Of a DNA stretch of 64,000 nt, positions 37,008 to 44,950 are shown one piece after another. The stretch is from Candidatus Phycosocius bacilliformis (GTDB lineage: Bacteria; Pseudomonadota; Alphaproteobacteria; Caulobacterales; Aquidulcibacteraceae): assembly GCF_003112735.1 (NCBI RefSeq), contig NZ_BFBR01000002.1:1-64000 (forward strand), written 5' to 3'. Positions within the stretch are counted from its first letter, which is position 1, and the number at the start of each line of letters is the position of its first letter. The position numbers and the translations under genes are program-made. Under the pieces are notes generated by a model. That model saw only the letters and a program-made list of their open reading frames with translations, was not told the DNA's origin and ran no database searches.

Positions 37008-37850
37008 TTAAGGCTTGCGCGCCTGCACGACCCAAATCGCACCGCCCAAGCTGAGCAGATCATCCTTCAGACGGGGCGCGATGGCGATCTCCATCTTGTC
37101 GCGGACCTTGGCGGCATCTTCTGGGGATAATTGCGCGATGGCCAAGGCAGCCGGTCCGACTTCCATCACAAAATCAGCCGCCATCGCCGCACCCGGCGCA
37201 GAGCCCATGGACATGGGTGCATCGACCGGGGCGAAGCTGACATCAGTCAGGCCTGCGGTCTCCAAAATGGTCCGCACACGCTCAGGATTGGCAAAGGCAA
37301 AAGGGCTTGGGGCGTCAGGCGGAAGCGGGGCAGGCGGAGCCGTGACCTGGGCCAAGACCTGCATCGGCATGGTCACCCACTCATTCTCTGGCGGGGGACG
37401 CCAGCACACAAAAACGACGCGTCCGCCAGGCTTCAGGAATTGGGCCATATGTGTGAAGGCGGCATGTGGATCATCAAAAAACATGACGCCAAAGCGTGAG
37501 ATCAAAAGGTCAAACGGCTCGTCAAACACCGCGTCAGAGGCATCTGCCTCCTCAAAACTTACCCCGTCACGCCCATCAGCGCGTTGCCGGGCCAGACCCA
37601 AGAGTGGGGCAGAAATATCAACCCCGATGACGCGATGACCAAGGTCGGCTATCATCAAGGATGTTTCCCCTGACCCGCAACCGACATCAAGAACATGCAT
37701 TGGCGCGGCATGTTCCAGCTTCGCAGCGGCCATCAAGGCGTGGGTGAACGGGGCCAGCATGGCATCGATCTCAACCTGCCGTCTGGTCCAACGTTCTCCT
37801 GCAAATGTATTCCAAAGGTCTTTCTGGGCCTGGTTTTTTTGTTCAGACAA
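37008..37850 (-). CDS. Class I SAM-dependent methyltransferase
   Basis: The 280-residue protein has the AdoMet motif 'VLDVGCGSGETSLMIADLGHRVIGVDIS' near residue 50, 'DLLISRFGVMFFDDPHAAF' (motif IV region) and 'FLKPGGRVVFVCW'. This is the UbiE/Coq5-like small-molecule fold (PF13649/PF08241). The TTG at 37850 has GGGAG 7 bases upstream and overlaps the stop of the upstream acyl-CoA ligase gene, so the two are translationally coupled. The upstream in-frame ATG would lie deep inside the ligase gene. The substrate is unknown; pairing with an acyl-CoA ligase suggests a lipid or polyketide-like acid. Confidence 0.85.
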   Translation of the reverse strand: MSEQKNQAQKDLWNTFAGERWTRRQVEIDAMLAPFTHALMAAAKLEHAAPMHVLDVGCGSGETSLMIADLGHRVIGVDISAPLLGLARQRADGRDGVSFEEADASDAVFDEPFDLLISRFGVMFFDDPHAAFTHMAQFLKPGGRVVFVCWRPPPENEWVTMPMQVLAQVTAPPAPLPPDAPSPFAFANPERVRTILETAGLTDVSFAPVDAPMSMGSAPGAAMAADFVMEVGPAALAIAQLSPEDAAKVRDKMEIAIAPRLKDDLLSLGGAIWVVQARKP

Positions 37851-39384
37851 GTTTGTTCTCCCGGTCTGCCCAATAGCGGTCGCGCAAGAGCCGCTTATAG
37901 AGCTTACCGGTGGGATAGCGCGGCAATTCTGCCATAAAGTCAATGGAGCGTGGTGCTTTGATATGACTAATTTGGTTGCGGCAGAAGGCCAGAAGTTCCG
38001 CTTCGAGATCTGGGCCCGTATCGGCCATGTCCATGGGCTGAACCACGGCTTTCACTTCTTCGCCGAATTCGTCATTGGGCACGCCAAACACGGCAACATC
38101 GGCGACTTTGGGGTGGGTCACCAGCACATTCTCACTTTCTTGGGGATAGATATTCACCCCGCCTGAGATGATCATGAAGGCCTTGCGGTCGGTGAGGAAT
38201 AAGAAGCCCTCGTCATCGACATAGCCGACATCACCCAGCGTCGACCAACCCTCTGCATGACGGCTTTCGGCCGTCTTTTCGGGGCTATTGTGATATTCAA
38301 ACTGGGGGCCATTGGCGAAGTAAACTGTGCCTGCTTCCCCCGCCGGGAGCAACTGACCATCCTCGCCCACGATGCGAAGCTCACCCAGGAGCGCCTTGCC
38401 GACGCTGCCCTTTTTGCGCAGCCAATCATGGGGCGCAATGGTGCAAAAGCCATTACCTTCGGTTCCAGCATAATATTCGAAAATGATCGGCCCCCACCAT
38501 GCCATCATCTGTTCCTTAATGGCGACCGGGCAGGGGGCAGCCGCATGAACCGCCATTTTAAGGCTTGAAAGGTCGTAGGATGTGCGGACTGCTTCATCGA
38601 GTTTCAGCATGCGCACAAACATGGTGGGGACGAGTTGGCTGTCGGTGATGCGGTGGTGTTGAACAGCGGCCAAATAGGCTTCTGGCTCAAACTTTTCCAT
38701 GACGACGACAGTACCACCAATCTTGTGAACCGACATGCACCAGCGCAGAGGTGCAGCATGATAGAGGGGGGCCGGCGACAAATAGCGGGAGTCCGCGGTA
38801 ATGCCGTAAATCGCTTGCGCCATCATTTGGAGTGCATTGGGGCTGTCAATCGGTGCGCCAGTCAGCGGGATTTTGATGCCCTTTGGTCGCCCGGTTGTAC
38901 CGGAGGAATAGAGCATGTCCGCCCCGGCGCTTTCATCGGCAATGGCGGTCTCAGGCTGTTGAGACCGCACCTTGCGATAGTCTGACGCCATATCGGGCGC
39001 GCCTCCAACCACCAATGTGGGGATGGCGTGATCTAGCTGATTGAGTGCATCTTGAGCGAGCGGCAATAGATTGGCACCCACAAACAGGATGCGGGAAGCG
39101 GAATCCTTCAAAATATAAGCAATTTCATCAGCTTGCAGCTTTGTTGAGACGCAAGTGAAATAGAGTCCTGCTCGCTGCGCGCCCCATGCGATTTCGAAAT
39201 AGTCCGGGCAATTGTCGAGGAGGACTGCAATGGCGTCACCAGGCTTAAGACCGTGGTCGCGCAGCAGATGGGCGACTTGGTTAGAGCGCGCGTTCAATTC
39301 GCCATAGGTCAAACTTTCCCCTGACGTCGCCATCATGACGGCGGGCTTGTCGGGGTTCTGGGCGGCATGGTGGACTGGATGCAT
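37843..39384 (-). CDS. Acyl-CoA synthetase (AMP-forming)
   Basis: The 513-residue ANL-superfamily enzyme starts MHPVHHAAQNPDKPAVMMAT. It has the P-loop 'LYSSGTTGRPKGIKIPL' near residue 155, 'FEYYAGTEGNG' (A5) near 305, 'GDVGYVDDEGFLFLTDRKAFMIISGGVNIYPQESE' (A7-A8) near 400 and 'PRYPTGKLYKRLLRDRYW' with the A10 lysine at the end. It activates a carboxylic acid as acyl-AMP and then acyl-CoA. The ATG at 39384 has GAGGGAGT upstream. The chain-length class is not clear; a medium/long-chain or aromatic acid is likely. The coupled methyltransferase gene overlaps its end. Confidence 0.93.
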   Translation of the reverse strand: MHPVHHAAQNPDKPAVMMATSGESLTYGELNARSNQVAHLLRDHGLKPGDAIAVLLDNCPDYFEIAWGAQRAGLYFTCVSTKLQADEIAYILKDSASRILFVGANLLPLAQDALNQLDHAIPTLVVGGAPDMASDYRKVRSQQPETAIADESAGADMLYSSGTTGRPKGIKIPLTGAPIDSPNALQMMAQAIYGITADSRYLSPAPLYHAAPLRWCMSVHKIGGTVVVMEKFEPEAYLAAVQHHRITDSQLVPTMFVRMLKLDEAVRTSYDLSSLKMAVHAAAPCPVAIKEQMMAWWGPIIFEYYAGTEGNGFCTIAPHDWLRKKGSVGKALLGELRIVGEDGQLLPAGEAGTVYFANGPQFEYHNSPEKTAESRHAEGWSTLGDVGYVDDEGFLFLTDRKAFMIISGGVNIYPQESENVLVTHPKVADVAVFGVPNDEFGEEVKAVVQPMDMADTGPDLEAELLAFCRNQISHIKAPRSIDFMAELPRYPTGKLYKRLLRDRYWADRENKLV

Positions 39385-39664
39385 GGTCGACTCCCTCACT
39401 GCAGAACTCTTAAACGGTTCGGTCTCTTGCTGTGGTGGCATTTGCCTCGTTCAGATGCAAGTCAGTTCACGGGGAGGTGAAAATTGTGACCATTGTGCAA
39501 CAGATTGCCTGCAAAGGCGGCAGAACTCAGGGGTTTCCGATTGGTAACAGAACGGCCTAACCTTGAATCGATCGGGTTGGGGGATCACATCGCGGCCCAC
39601 GGGGCACATGCCCGTAAGGGCTGCGGCCCATTTGAGGGCTGATGCCCGTTCAAGAGGAAAACAC

Positions 39665-42190
39665 ATGGACGTTTCAATTCGCGCACTGATGATCGCGATG
39701 GGTACCGCTGCGATTGCGCTGCCCGCTTATGCTCAAGATGCACAACCAAAGCCAGAAGCTGAAGTCGTTGTCGTGACCGGTACCCGCGTGGCAGCCCGTT
39801 CGGCCTTGTCGACCGCCGCGCCGGTTGATGTGGTCGCCGCGAGCCAATTGGCCCAGCAAGGCAGCCCTGAACTCAACCAACAGCTGGCAATTGCCTTGCC
39901 AAGCTTCAACTTCCCACGTCCGGCGATTGTGGACGGTACTGACTCTGTACGTCCAGCAACTTTGCGCGGTCTGGCTCCTGACCAGACCTTGGTTCTGGTC
40001 AATGGTAAGCGCCGCCACACGGCCGCTTTGGTCAATATCAATGGCTCGGTTGGCCGTGGTGCTTCATCGGTGGACCTCAACACAATCCCGACCGGCATGC
40101 TGGAAACCGTTGAAGTGTTGCGCGATGGTGCATCGGCTCAATATGGTTCTGATGCAATTGCTGGCGTGATCAATTTGCGCCTGAAGCAGCGTCGTGAAGG
40201 CGGTAATGTCACGGTTTCCTATGGTAGCCGCGTCACCACGGTGAATACTGACCCGGCGCCGCCACTGCCCAACGGCACGACCAATTTCACCGCGGCCAAC
40301 ATCATCACCAACCCAACATGGCAGACGATCCGTTCGCGTGATGTCAGCGATGGTGCGACCGCCACCGTCAATGGCTGGGTCGGATTGCCACTGTTTGAAA
40401 ACGGCTCGCTGACTGTGGCAGCAGAAGTCACCACGCGTGAAGCGATCAACCGCCAAGGCTATGACACCCGCCGTCTGTACAATTTGCTGCCCGGTGGGGC
40501 CCTCGACCCACGTGAAGCCACCATCAACCGCTGGAACCAGCAATATGGTGATGGTGAATTGGTGCAGGGCACATTGTTTGCGAACGCCAGCATCGACCTG
40601 ACCGACACCACCCGCCTTTATGGGTGGGCCAGTGTGCAGGGCCGTGATTCAACCTCGGCTGCGTTCTTCCGTTGGCCTGCAGATTCTCGCAACGTCGTGG
40701 AAATCTACCCCAATGGCTTCCTGCCCAAGATCAATGCGCTGGTCACAGATGGTTCGTTCGCCATGGGTGTTGAAACCAAGTGGAATGGCTGGGATGTCGA
40801 TCTGTCGGTCAACCGTGGCTATAACGAGATGGAATTTGTCATCCGTAACACGCTGAACCGGTCGCTCGGCGTGGCAAGCCCAACCTCGTTCAATGCCGGT
40901 GGCTTTAACAATACCCAGACGGTGGTCAATCTCTCGGCCGTCAAGGGCTATAATGTTGGTCTCGCCTCTGATCTCAACGTGGCTGTGGGTGTGGAAGCCC
41001 GCCGCGATCATTACGAGATTTTTGCCGGTGAACCGGGCTCCTACTTCCAATCCGGCGCCTTTGTGGCCGGTAGCCAAGGCTTTGGTGGCTTCAAACCTGC
41101 CAATGTCATCGGCAAATCGCGTGACGCCATCGGCGGTTATGTCGATTTGGAAGTCAATGTCACCGATGCGCTCTTGCTCTCGGGTGCGGTGCGGGTCGAA
41201 GATTATACCGACTTTGGCAATAATGTGAGTGGCAAGATTGCCGGCCGTTATGACTTCAATGAAGTCTTTGCGCTGCGCGGTTCGGTGTCAACGGGCTTCC
41301 GCGCTCCGAGCTTGCAGCAGCAATTCTTCACCGCGTCGTCCACCAATGTGGTCGCTGGTGTGCCGCTGGAAATCTTGACCGTTCCATCGACCGACCGGAT
41401 CGGCCTTGCCCTCGGCGGTAAGCCACTGAAGCCTGAAGAATCAGTCAACTACTCGTTGGGCGGTGTTCTGCGCTTTGGTGATTTCAATGTCACGTTGGAT
41501 GCCTATCAGATTGAGTTGACCGACCGGATCGTGCTGTCGGAAAACCTCAACCAGCCTGCTGTGGCCACATTGCTGGCCGCCAATGGCATCGTTGGGATCA
41601 ATGCGGTCCGCTTCTTCCTCAATGGTGTGGATTCCACCACCAAAGGGGCAGATCTGGTGGCCAGCTATCGCCTGCGCACCGACTTTGGTCGCTTTGACTT
41701 CACAGGCAGCGTCTCGCTCAATGAGACCAAGCTCGACAAAGTGCCGGTCATTCCAGCACTGACCGCGATCGGCCTGACCCCAACCCAATTGTTCAGCCGG
41801 ATCAATTCGCTGACGCTGACCGAAGGCCAGCCCAAGCAAAAGGGTTCGTTCAATACCAATTGGAGCCATGGCAAATTGGGGGCGACCTTTAAGGCGACCT
41901 ATTATGGCGAAGTCACCGCACCGGGCACTGATGCCCAGCGCGACCTCAAGCTGACGCCAGAAGTGCTGTTCGACCTTGAAGGCCGTTACAAGGTCAATGA
42001 CCGCATCACGCTGACGCTGGGTGCTGAAAACATCACCGACGTGTACCCTCGCAAAACGCCGGGTACAGTGGTGTTGACCCCATCGACCTTCACCACGCTG
42101 AACAATTCTGGCGCGACGGCCTTCTCTGGCTATTCGCCGTTCGGCTTCTCTGGCCGTTATGTCTATGGCCGGGTGTCGATCGACTTCTAA
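39665..42190 (+). CDS. TonB-dependent outer-membrane receptor, paralogue of 15130-17706
   Basis: The 841-residue protein has a signal peptide (MDVSIRALMIAMGTAAIALP, cut after AYAQ) and 'EAEVVVVTGTRVAAR' at the TonB-box end. The plug has 'LRGLAPDQTLVLVNGKRRHTAALV' and 'VEVLRDGASAQYGSDAIAGVINLRLK', and a beta-barrel ends in 'GRYVYGRVSIDF' with the terminal Phe. The plug closely resembles the other receptor in the window. The ATG at 39665 follows AAGAGGAAAACAC. The 280 bases before it are non-coding and include repeated GGGC/GCCC blocks (39600-39655) that might fold, but no known riboswitch. The substrate is unknown. Confidence 0.94.
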   Translation: MDVSIRALMIAMGTAAIALPAYAQDAQPKPEAEVVVVTGTRVAARSALSTAAPVDVVAASQLAQQGSPELNQQLAIALPSFNFPRPAIVDGTDSVRPATLRGLAPDQTLVLVNGKRRHTAALVNINGSVGRGASSVDLNTIPTGMLETVEVLRDGASAQYGSDAIAGVINLRLKQRREGGNVTVSYGSRVTTVNTDPAPPLPNGTTNFTAANIITNPTWQTIRSRDVSDGATATVNGWVGLPLFENGSLTVAAEVTTREAINRQGYDTRRLYNLLPGGALDPREATINRWNQQYGDGELVQGTLFANASIDLTDTTRLYGWASVQGRDSTSAAFFRWPADSRNVVEIYPNGFLPKINALVTDGSFAMGVETKWNGWDVDLSVNRGYNEMEFVIRNTLNRSLGVASPTSFNAGGFNNTQTVVNLSAVKGYNVGLASDLNVAVGVEARRDHYEIFAGEPGSYFQSGAFVAGSQGFGGFKPANVIGKSRDAIGGYVDLEVNVTDALLLSGAVRVEDYTDFGNNVSGKIAGRYDFNEVFALRGSVSTGFRAPSLQQQFFTASSTNVVAGVPLEILTVPSTDRIGLALGGKPLKPEESVNYSLGGVLRFGDFNVTLDAYQIELTDRIVLSENLNQPAVATLLAANGIVGINAVRFFLNGVDSTTKGADLVASYRLRTDFGRFDFTGSVSLNETKLDKVPVIPALTAIGLTPTQLFSRINSLTLTEGQPKQKGSFNTNWSHGKLGATFKATYYGEVTAPGTDAQRDLKLTPEVLFDLEGRYKVNDRITLTLGAENITDVYPRKTPGTVVLTPSTFTTLNNSGATAFSGYSPFGFSGRYVYGRVSIDF

Positions 42191-42213
42191 AGTCACGCTT
42201 AGCGCACAAAAAG

Positions 42214-42243
42214 AAGGCCGCGGTGATCTCACCGCGGCCTTTT
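42214..42243. terminator. Bidirectional terminator between convergent genes
   Basis: AAGGCCGCGGTGA and TCACCGCGGCCTT form a 13-bp stem. TTT follows on the plus strand and CTTTTT-like sequence on the minus strand, so it can end both the TonB receptor gene and the convergent crystallin-type gene. Confidence 0.88.
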
Positions 42244-42262
42244 CATATGCGGGGCCTGCTCA

Positions 42263-42865
42263 TCAGCGGCGGCACAAGACGTCTTCCAGATTGCCGTTGC
42301 GATCTTGGCCCGAATAGACCGCCTCCCGGAGGCCTTGGTCGCGGCAGAATTGATTAGCATCAGATCGACCACCAAATTGGGGCGTGTTGATTGAACCGGG
42401 GAAGAAGACTGTCGCGCGCCCGGTTGTGGATTGACCGGGATAACGGGGTGGGGGATTGCCACCACCAAACCCAGGTCCATTGCCCGGCCCGAAGCCGCCG
42501 CCAAATCCACCACCATAGCCACCACCATAACCGCCGCGTCCGATGTAGCGCACTGACGAGATCCGCCCTCGGAACGATTCCAGATTGGGGATGGAATCGC
42601 TATAGGTTCGGCAGCGGCTGCCATAATTGGGATCAAGGCAAACTTGCCAGTCACCGCGGGCCACCAGGCTGCCGGCAGCTTCGTCAAAATTGAGCTGGCG
42701 TAAATCGGGCACATCGCCAGTAATGGTGACGGCTTGGCCGCGGAAATCGGTCCCCGTAAACAGGGTAATGGAAGGCCGATCACGGCCAAAGCGCTGTGCC
42801 TCTGCGGCAGGTGCTAAGGCCAATACGGGCAGGGCTGTCATCGCCAAGATTAGGGCTTTCGTCAT
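42263..42865 (-). CDS. Secreted beta/gamma-crystallin-fold protein
   Basis: The 200-residue product has a signal peptide (MTKALILAMTALPVLALAPA, cut after AEAQ). A beta/gamma-crystallin-like domain follows at about residues 30-105 ('SITLFTGTDFRGQAVTITGDVPDLRQLNFDEAAGSLVARGDWQVCLDPNYGSRCRTY'). A Gly/Tyr-rich linker (GGYGGGYGGG) leads to a short C-terminal domain with two cysteines. Bacterial members often bind Ca2+ and are envelope or secreted proteins. The family is inferred from the 'Y/LFTGTDFRG' and 'W.VC.DPNYGSRC' patterns. The ATG at 42865 gives the signal peptide. Confidence 0.75.
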   Translation of the reverse strand: MTKALILAMTALPVLALAPAAEAQRFGRDRPSITLFTGTDFRGQAVTITGDVPDLRQLNFDEAAGSLVARGDWQVCLDPNYGSRCRTYSDSIPNLESFRGRISSVRYIGRGGYGGGYGGGFGGGFGPGNGPGFGGGNPPPRYPGQSTTGRATVFFPGSINTPQFGGRSDANQFCRDQGLREAVYSGQDRNGNLEDVLCRR

Positions 42866-43010
42866 GGTCGGTCTCCGAAGTTGCGCCCCGATCCAACAAA
42901 ACCGAGGTGATGTTGGTCCATGTACCAAACCACATCTGAACGGCCCCTGAGGCACATATTTGGGTTATGTTCAGGTTGGGCGACCCCCGTTGCGGTCTTG
43001 ATTGCCGCCC

Positions 43011-44825
43011 TCAATAGGCCAAAGCCACGCCATCCTTGCGGCTTTCGGTAGCCGCTTCATAGACACCCGTTTTGGGATCGCGCTTAATGGCTTGATAACC
43101 ACCAAAGTCACCATCGGCCCCGCTTAAGGTCCAGCCCTTGGCGGTCAGACCCTCTCGCGTGGTTTGGCTGAAGCCAGATTCCAGAGCCACGCGTCCCAGA
43201 CCGGGTTTGCACCCGCCTTCGGGCTCACAACCGCCTTCATGCCGCCAACGGGGAGCATCGCCCGCCGATTGGGCATCAAGGCCGTAATCAATCATATTGA
43301 CCACGATTTGGGTCTGGCCTTGGGGTTGCATCGCCCCGCCCATCACGCCAAAGGCCATGAAGGCCTGATTATCCTTGGTGACAAAACCCGGAATAATGGT
43401 GTGGAACGGCCGCTTGCCGGGCGCATAGACGTTGGGCGAGGCCGGATCGAGCGAGAAGGCCTCGCCCCGGTTCTGGAACATGAAGCCCAAGCCATCGGGT
43501 ACGAGGCCTGATCCCATGCCGCGATAATTGGACTGGATCAGTGCCACCATCATGCCGGTGGAATCAGCGGTCACCAGAAAGGTTGTGTCGCCCTTTTCAA
43601 ATTGGGCCGGGTCGCCTGCGGCCACATTCACACTGGCCTTGGCCGGGTCAATCAATCCGGCGCGTGCACGCAGATAATTTGGCGAAATCAGCCCTTGTGT
43701 TGGCACTTTAGCAAAGGTCGGATCCGCCAGAAATTTCGCCCGGTCTTCAAATGCCAGCCGCTTGGCCTCGATTTGCAGATGCACACTTTCAGCGCTGGCA
43801 AATCCGGCTTTGGCCATGTCAAATTGGTTGAGAATCCCCAACATTTGAAGCGTGGTCACACCTTGGCTGTTGGGTGGGATTTGCCAGACTTGATAGCCAC
43901 GATAAGTCACAGAAATCGGCTCAACCCAGTCAGAGTGATGGGCCGCCAGATCGCTGGCGCGCAAGGGCCCACCGATGCGGCGCATATAGGCATCAATCCG
44001 CTGGGCGATCTCTCCTTTGTAAAAGGCGTCGCGGCCACCTGCGGCGATCAGGCCCAAGGTGCGGGCGAGGTCCGGGTTTTTGAAGACTTGTCCGGTTTGA
44101 ACCGCGCCATTGGCGAAATAGGTTTTGCGCGCATTGTCGAATTCCTCGACCTCACCAGCTTTGGCGCGCTCGTCCAAGCGTTTGAGATTTGCCGCCATAT
44201 AATAGGCAATGACGGGGGGAACCGGTGCACCGGCATCGGCATAGCTGATGGTTGGGGCCAAAATCTGGGACATCGGCAATTTGCCAAAGCGGGCATGCAT
44301 AGAGAACCAAGCATCGACCGCACCCGGCACGGTTACGGTGACGCTGCCAAAGGATGGGCGACGACCAGGTGCGCTGGTCTTGATCTTGGCTTCCCGCGCG
44401 GCGCGATCGTCGAGGCTCATACCCATGGGCGCACGGCCTGAGCCATTGATGCCATAGAGTTTCTGGGTTTTGGGATCCCAGATCAAGGCAAACAAATCCC
44501 CGCCGATCCCATTGCCGGTGGGCTCAAGCAAACCGAGTGCCGCATTGGCAGCAATGGCCGCATCCACCGCCGTGCCGCCCTGTTTGAGCGTATCAATGGC
44601 GATTTGGGTCGCCAATGGATGGGCCGTGGCCGCAGCGCCATTGCGACCATAGGCAGGACTTCGGGTGGCAAAAGAAGGCCCAGCGATTCGGTCGCCGGGT
44701 CCTGTCACGACTGGTTGGGGATTGCTGGCTTGTTGGGCTGTGGCCGAACCAAGTGGGGCCAAGAGCGTTGCGCCTGCAGCCACTATTACCCCAAATCCGT
44801 GTGTCAAACCGCAGCCAGCACCCAT
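43011..44825 (-). CDS. ggt: Gamma-glutamyltransferase
   Basis: The 604-residue precursor has a signal peptide (MGAGCGLTHGFGVIVAAGAT, cut after ATAQ). It contains 'MVATRSPAYGRNGAAATAHPLATQIAIDTLKQGGTAVDAAIAANAALGLLEP'-type N-terminal sequence, and the autoprocessing site is at 'KGDTTFLVTADSTG', where Thr becomes the N-terminal nucleophile of the small subunit. 'FGVMGGAMQPQGQTQIVVNMIDYGL' near the end is typical. The enzyme works in the periplasm on glutathione and other gamma-glutamyl compounds. It is complete. It is divergent from the M16 protease with 125 bases between starts. Confidence 0.93.
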   Translation of the reverse strand: MGAGCGLTHGFGVIVAAGATLLAPLGSATAQQASNPQPVVTGPGDRIAGPSFATRSPAYGRNGAAATAHPLATQIAIDTLKQGGTAVDAAIAANAALGLLEPTGNGIGGDLFALIWDPKTQKLYGINGSGRAPMGMSLDDRAAREAKIKTSAPGRRPSFGSVTVTVPGAVDAWFSMHARFGKLPMSQILAPTISYADAGAPVPPVIAYYMAANLKRLDERAKAGEVEEFDNARKTYFANGAVQTGQVFKNPDLARTLGLIAAGGRDAFYKGEIAQRIDAYMRRIGGPLRASDLAAHHSDWVEPISVTYRGYQVWQIPPNSQGVTTLQMLGILNQFDMAKAGFASAESVHLQIEAKRLAFEDRAKFLADPTFAKVPTQGLISPNYLRARAGLIDPAKASVNVAAGDPAQFEKGDTTFLVTADSTGMMVALIQSNYRGMGSGLVPDGLGFMFQNRGEAFSLDPASPNVYAPGKRPFHTIIPGFVTKDNQAFMAFGVMGGAMQPQGQTQIVVNMIDYGLDAQSAGDAPRWRHEGGCEPEGGCKPGLGRVALESGFSQTTREGLTAKGWTLSGADGDFGGYQAIKRDPKTGVYEAATESRKDGVALAY

Positions 44826-44950
44826 TTCAGCCCCTCCAACTTTTTGCCGACGGTCAGCCTAATCGAGATTGAATTCAAGGCCAGCCCTGTGCGTCAACTT
44901 CTGCAGTCTTGCAGCTTGGCAAAATTGATCACCTGTGGTTGGCTTATCTC

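Noticed and set aside
39385-39664. Cobalamin or other riboswitch in the leader of the second TonB receptor
   Set aside because: GGGC/GCCC blocks could fold, but no conserved aptamer motif such as the B12 box is present.
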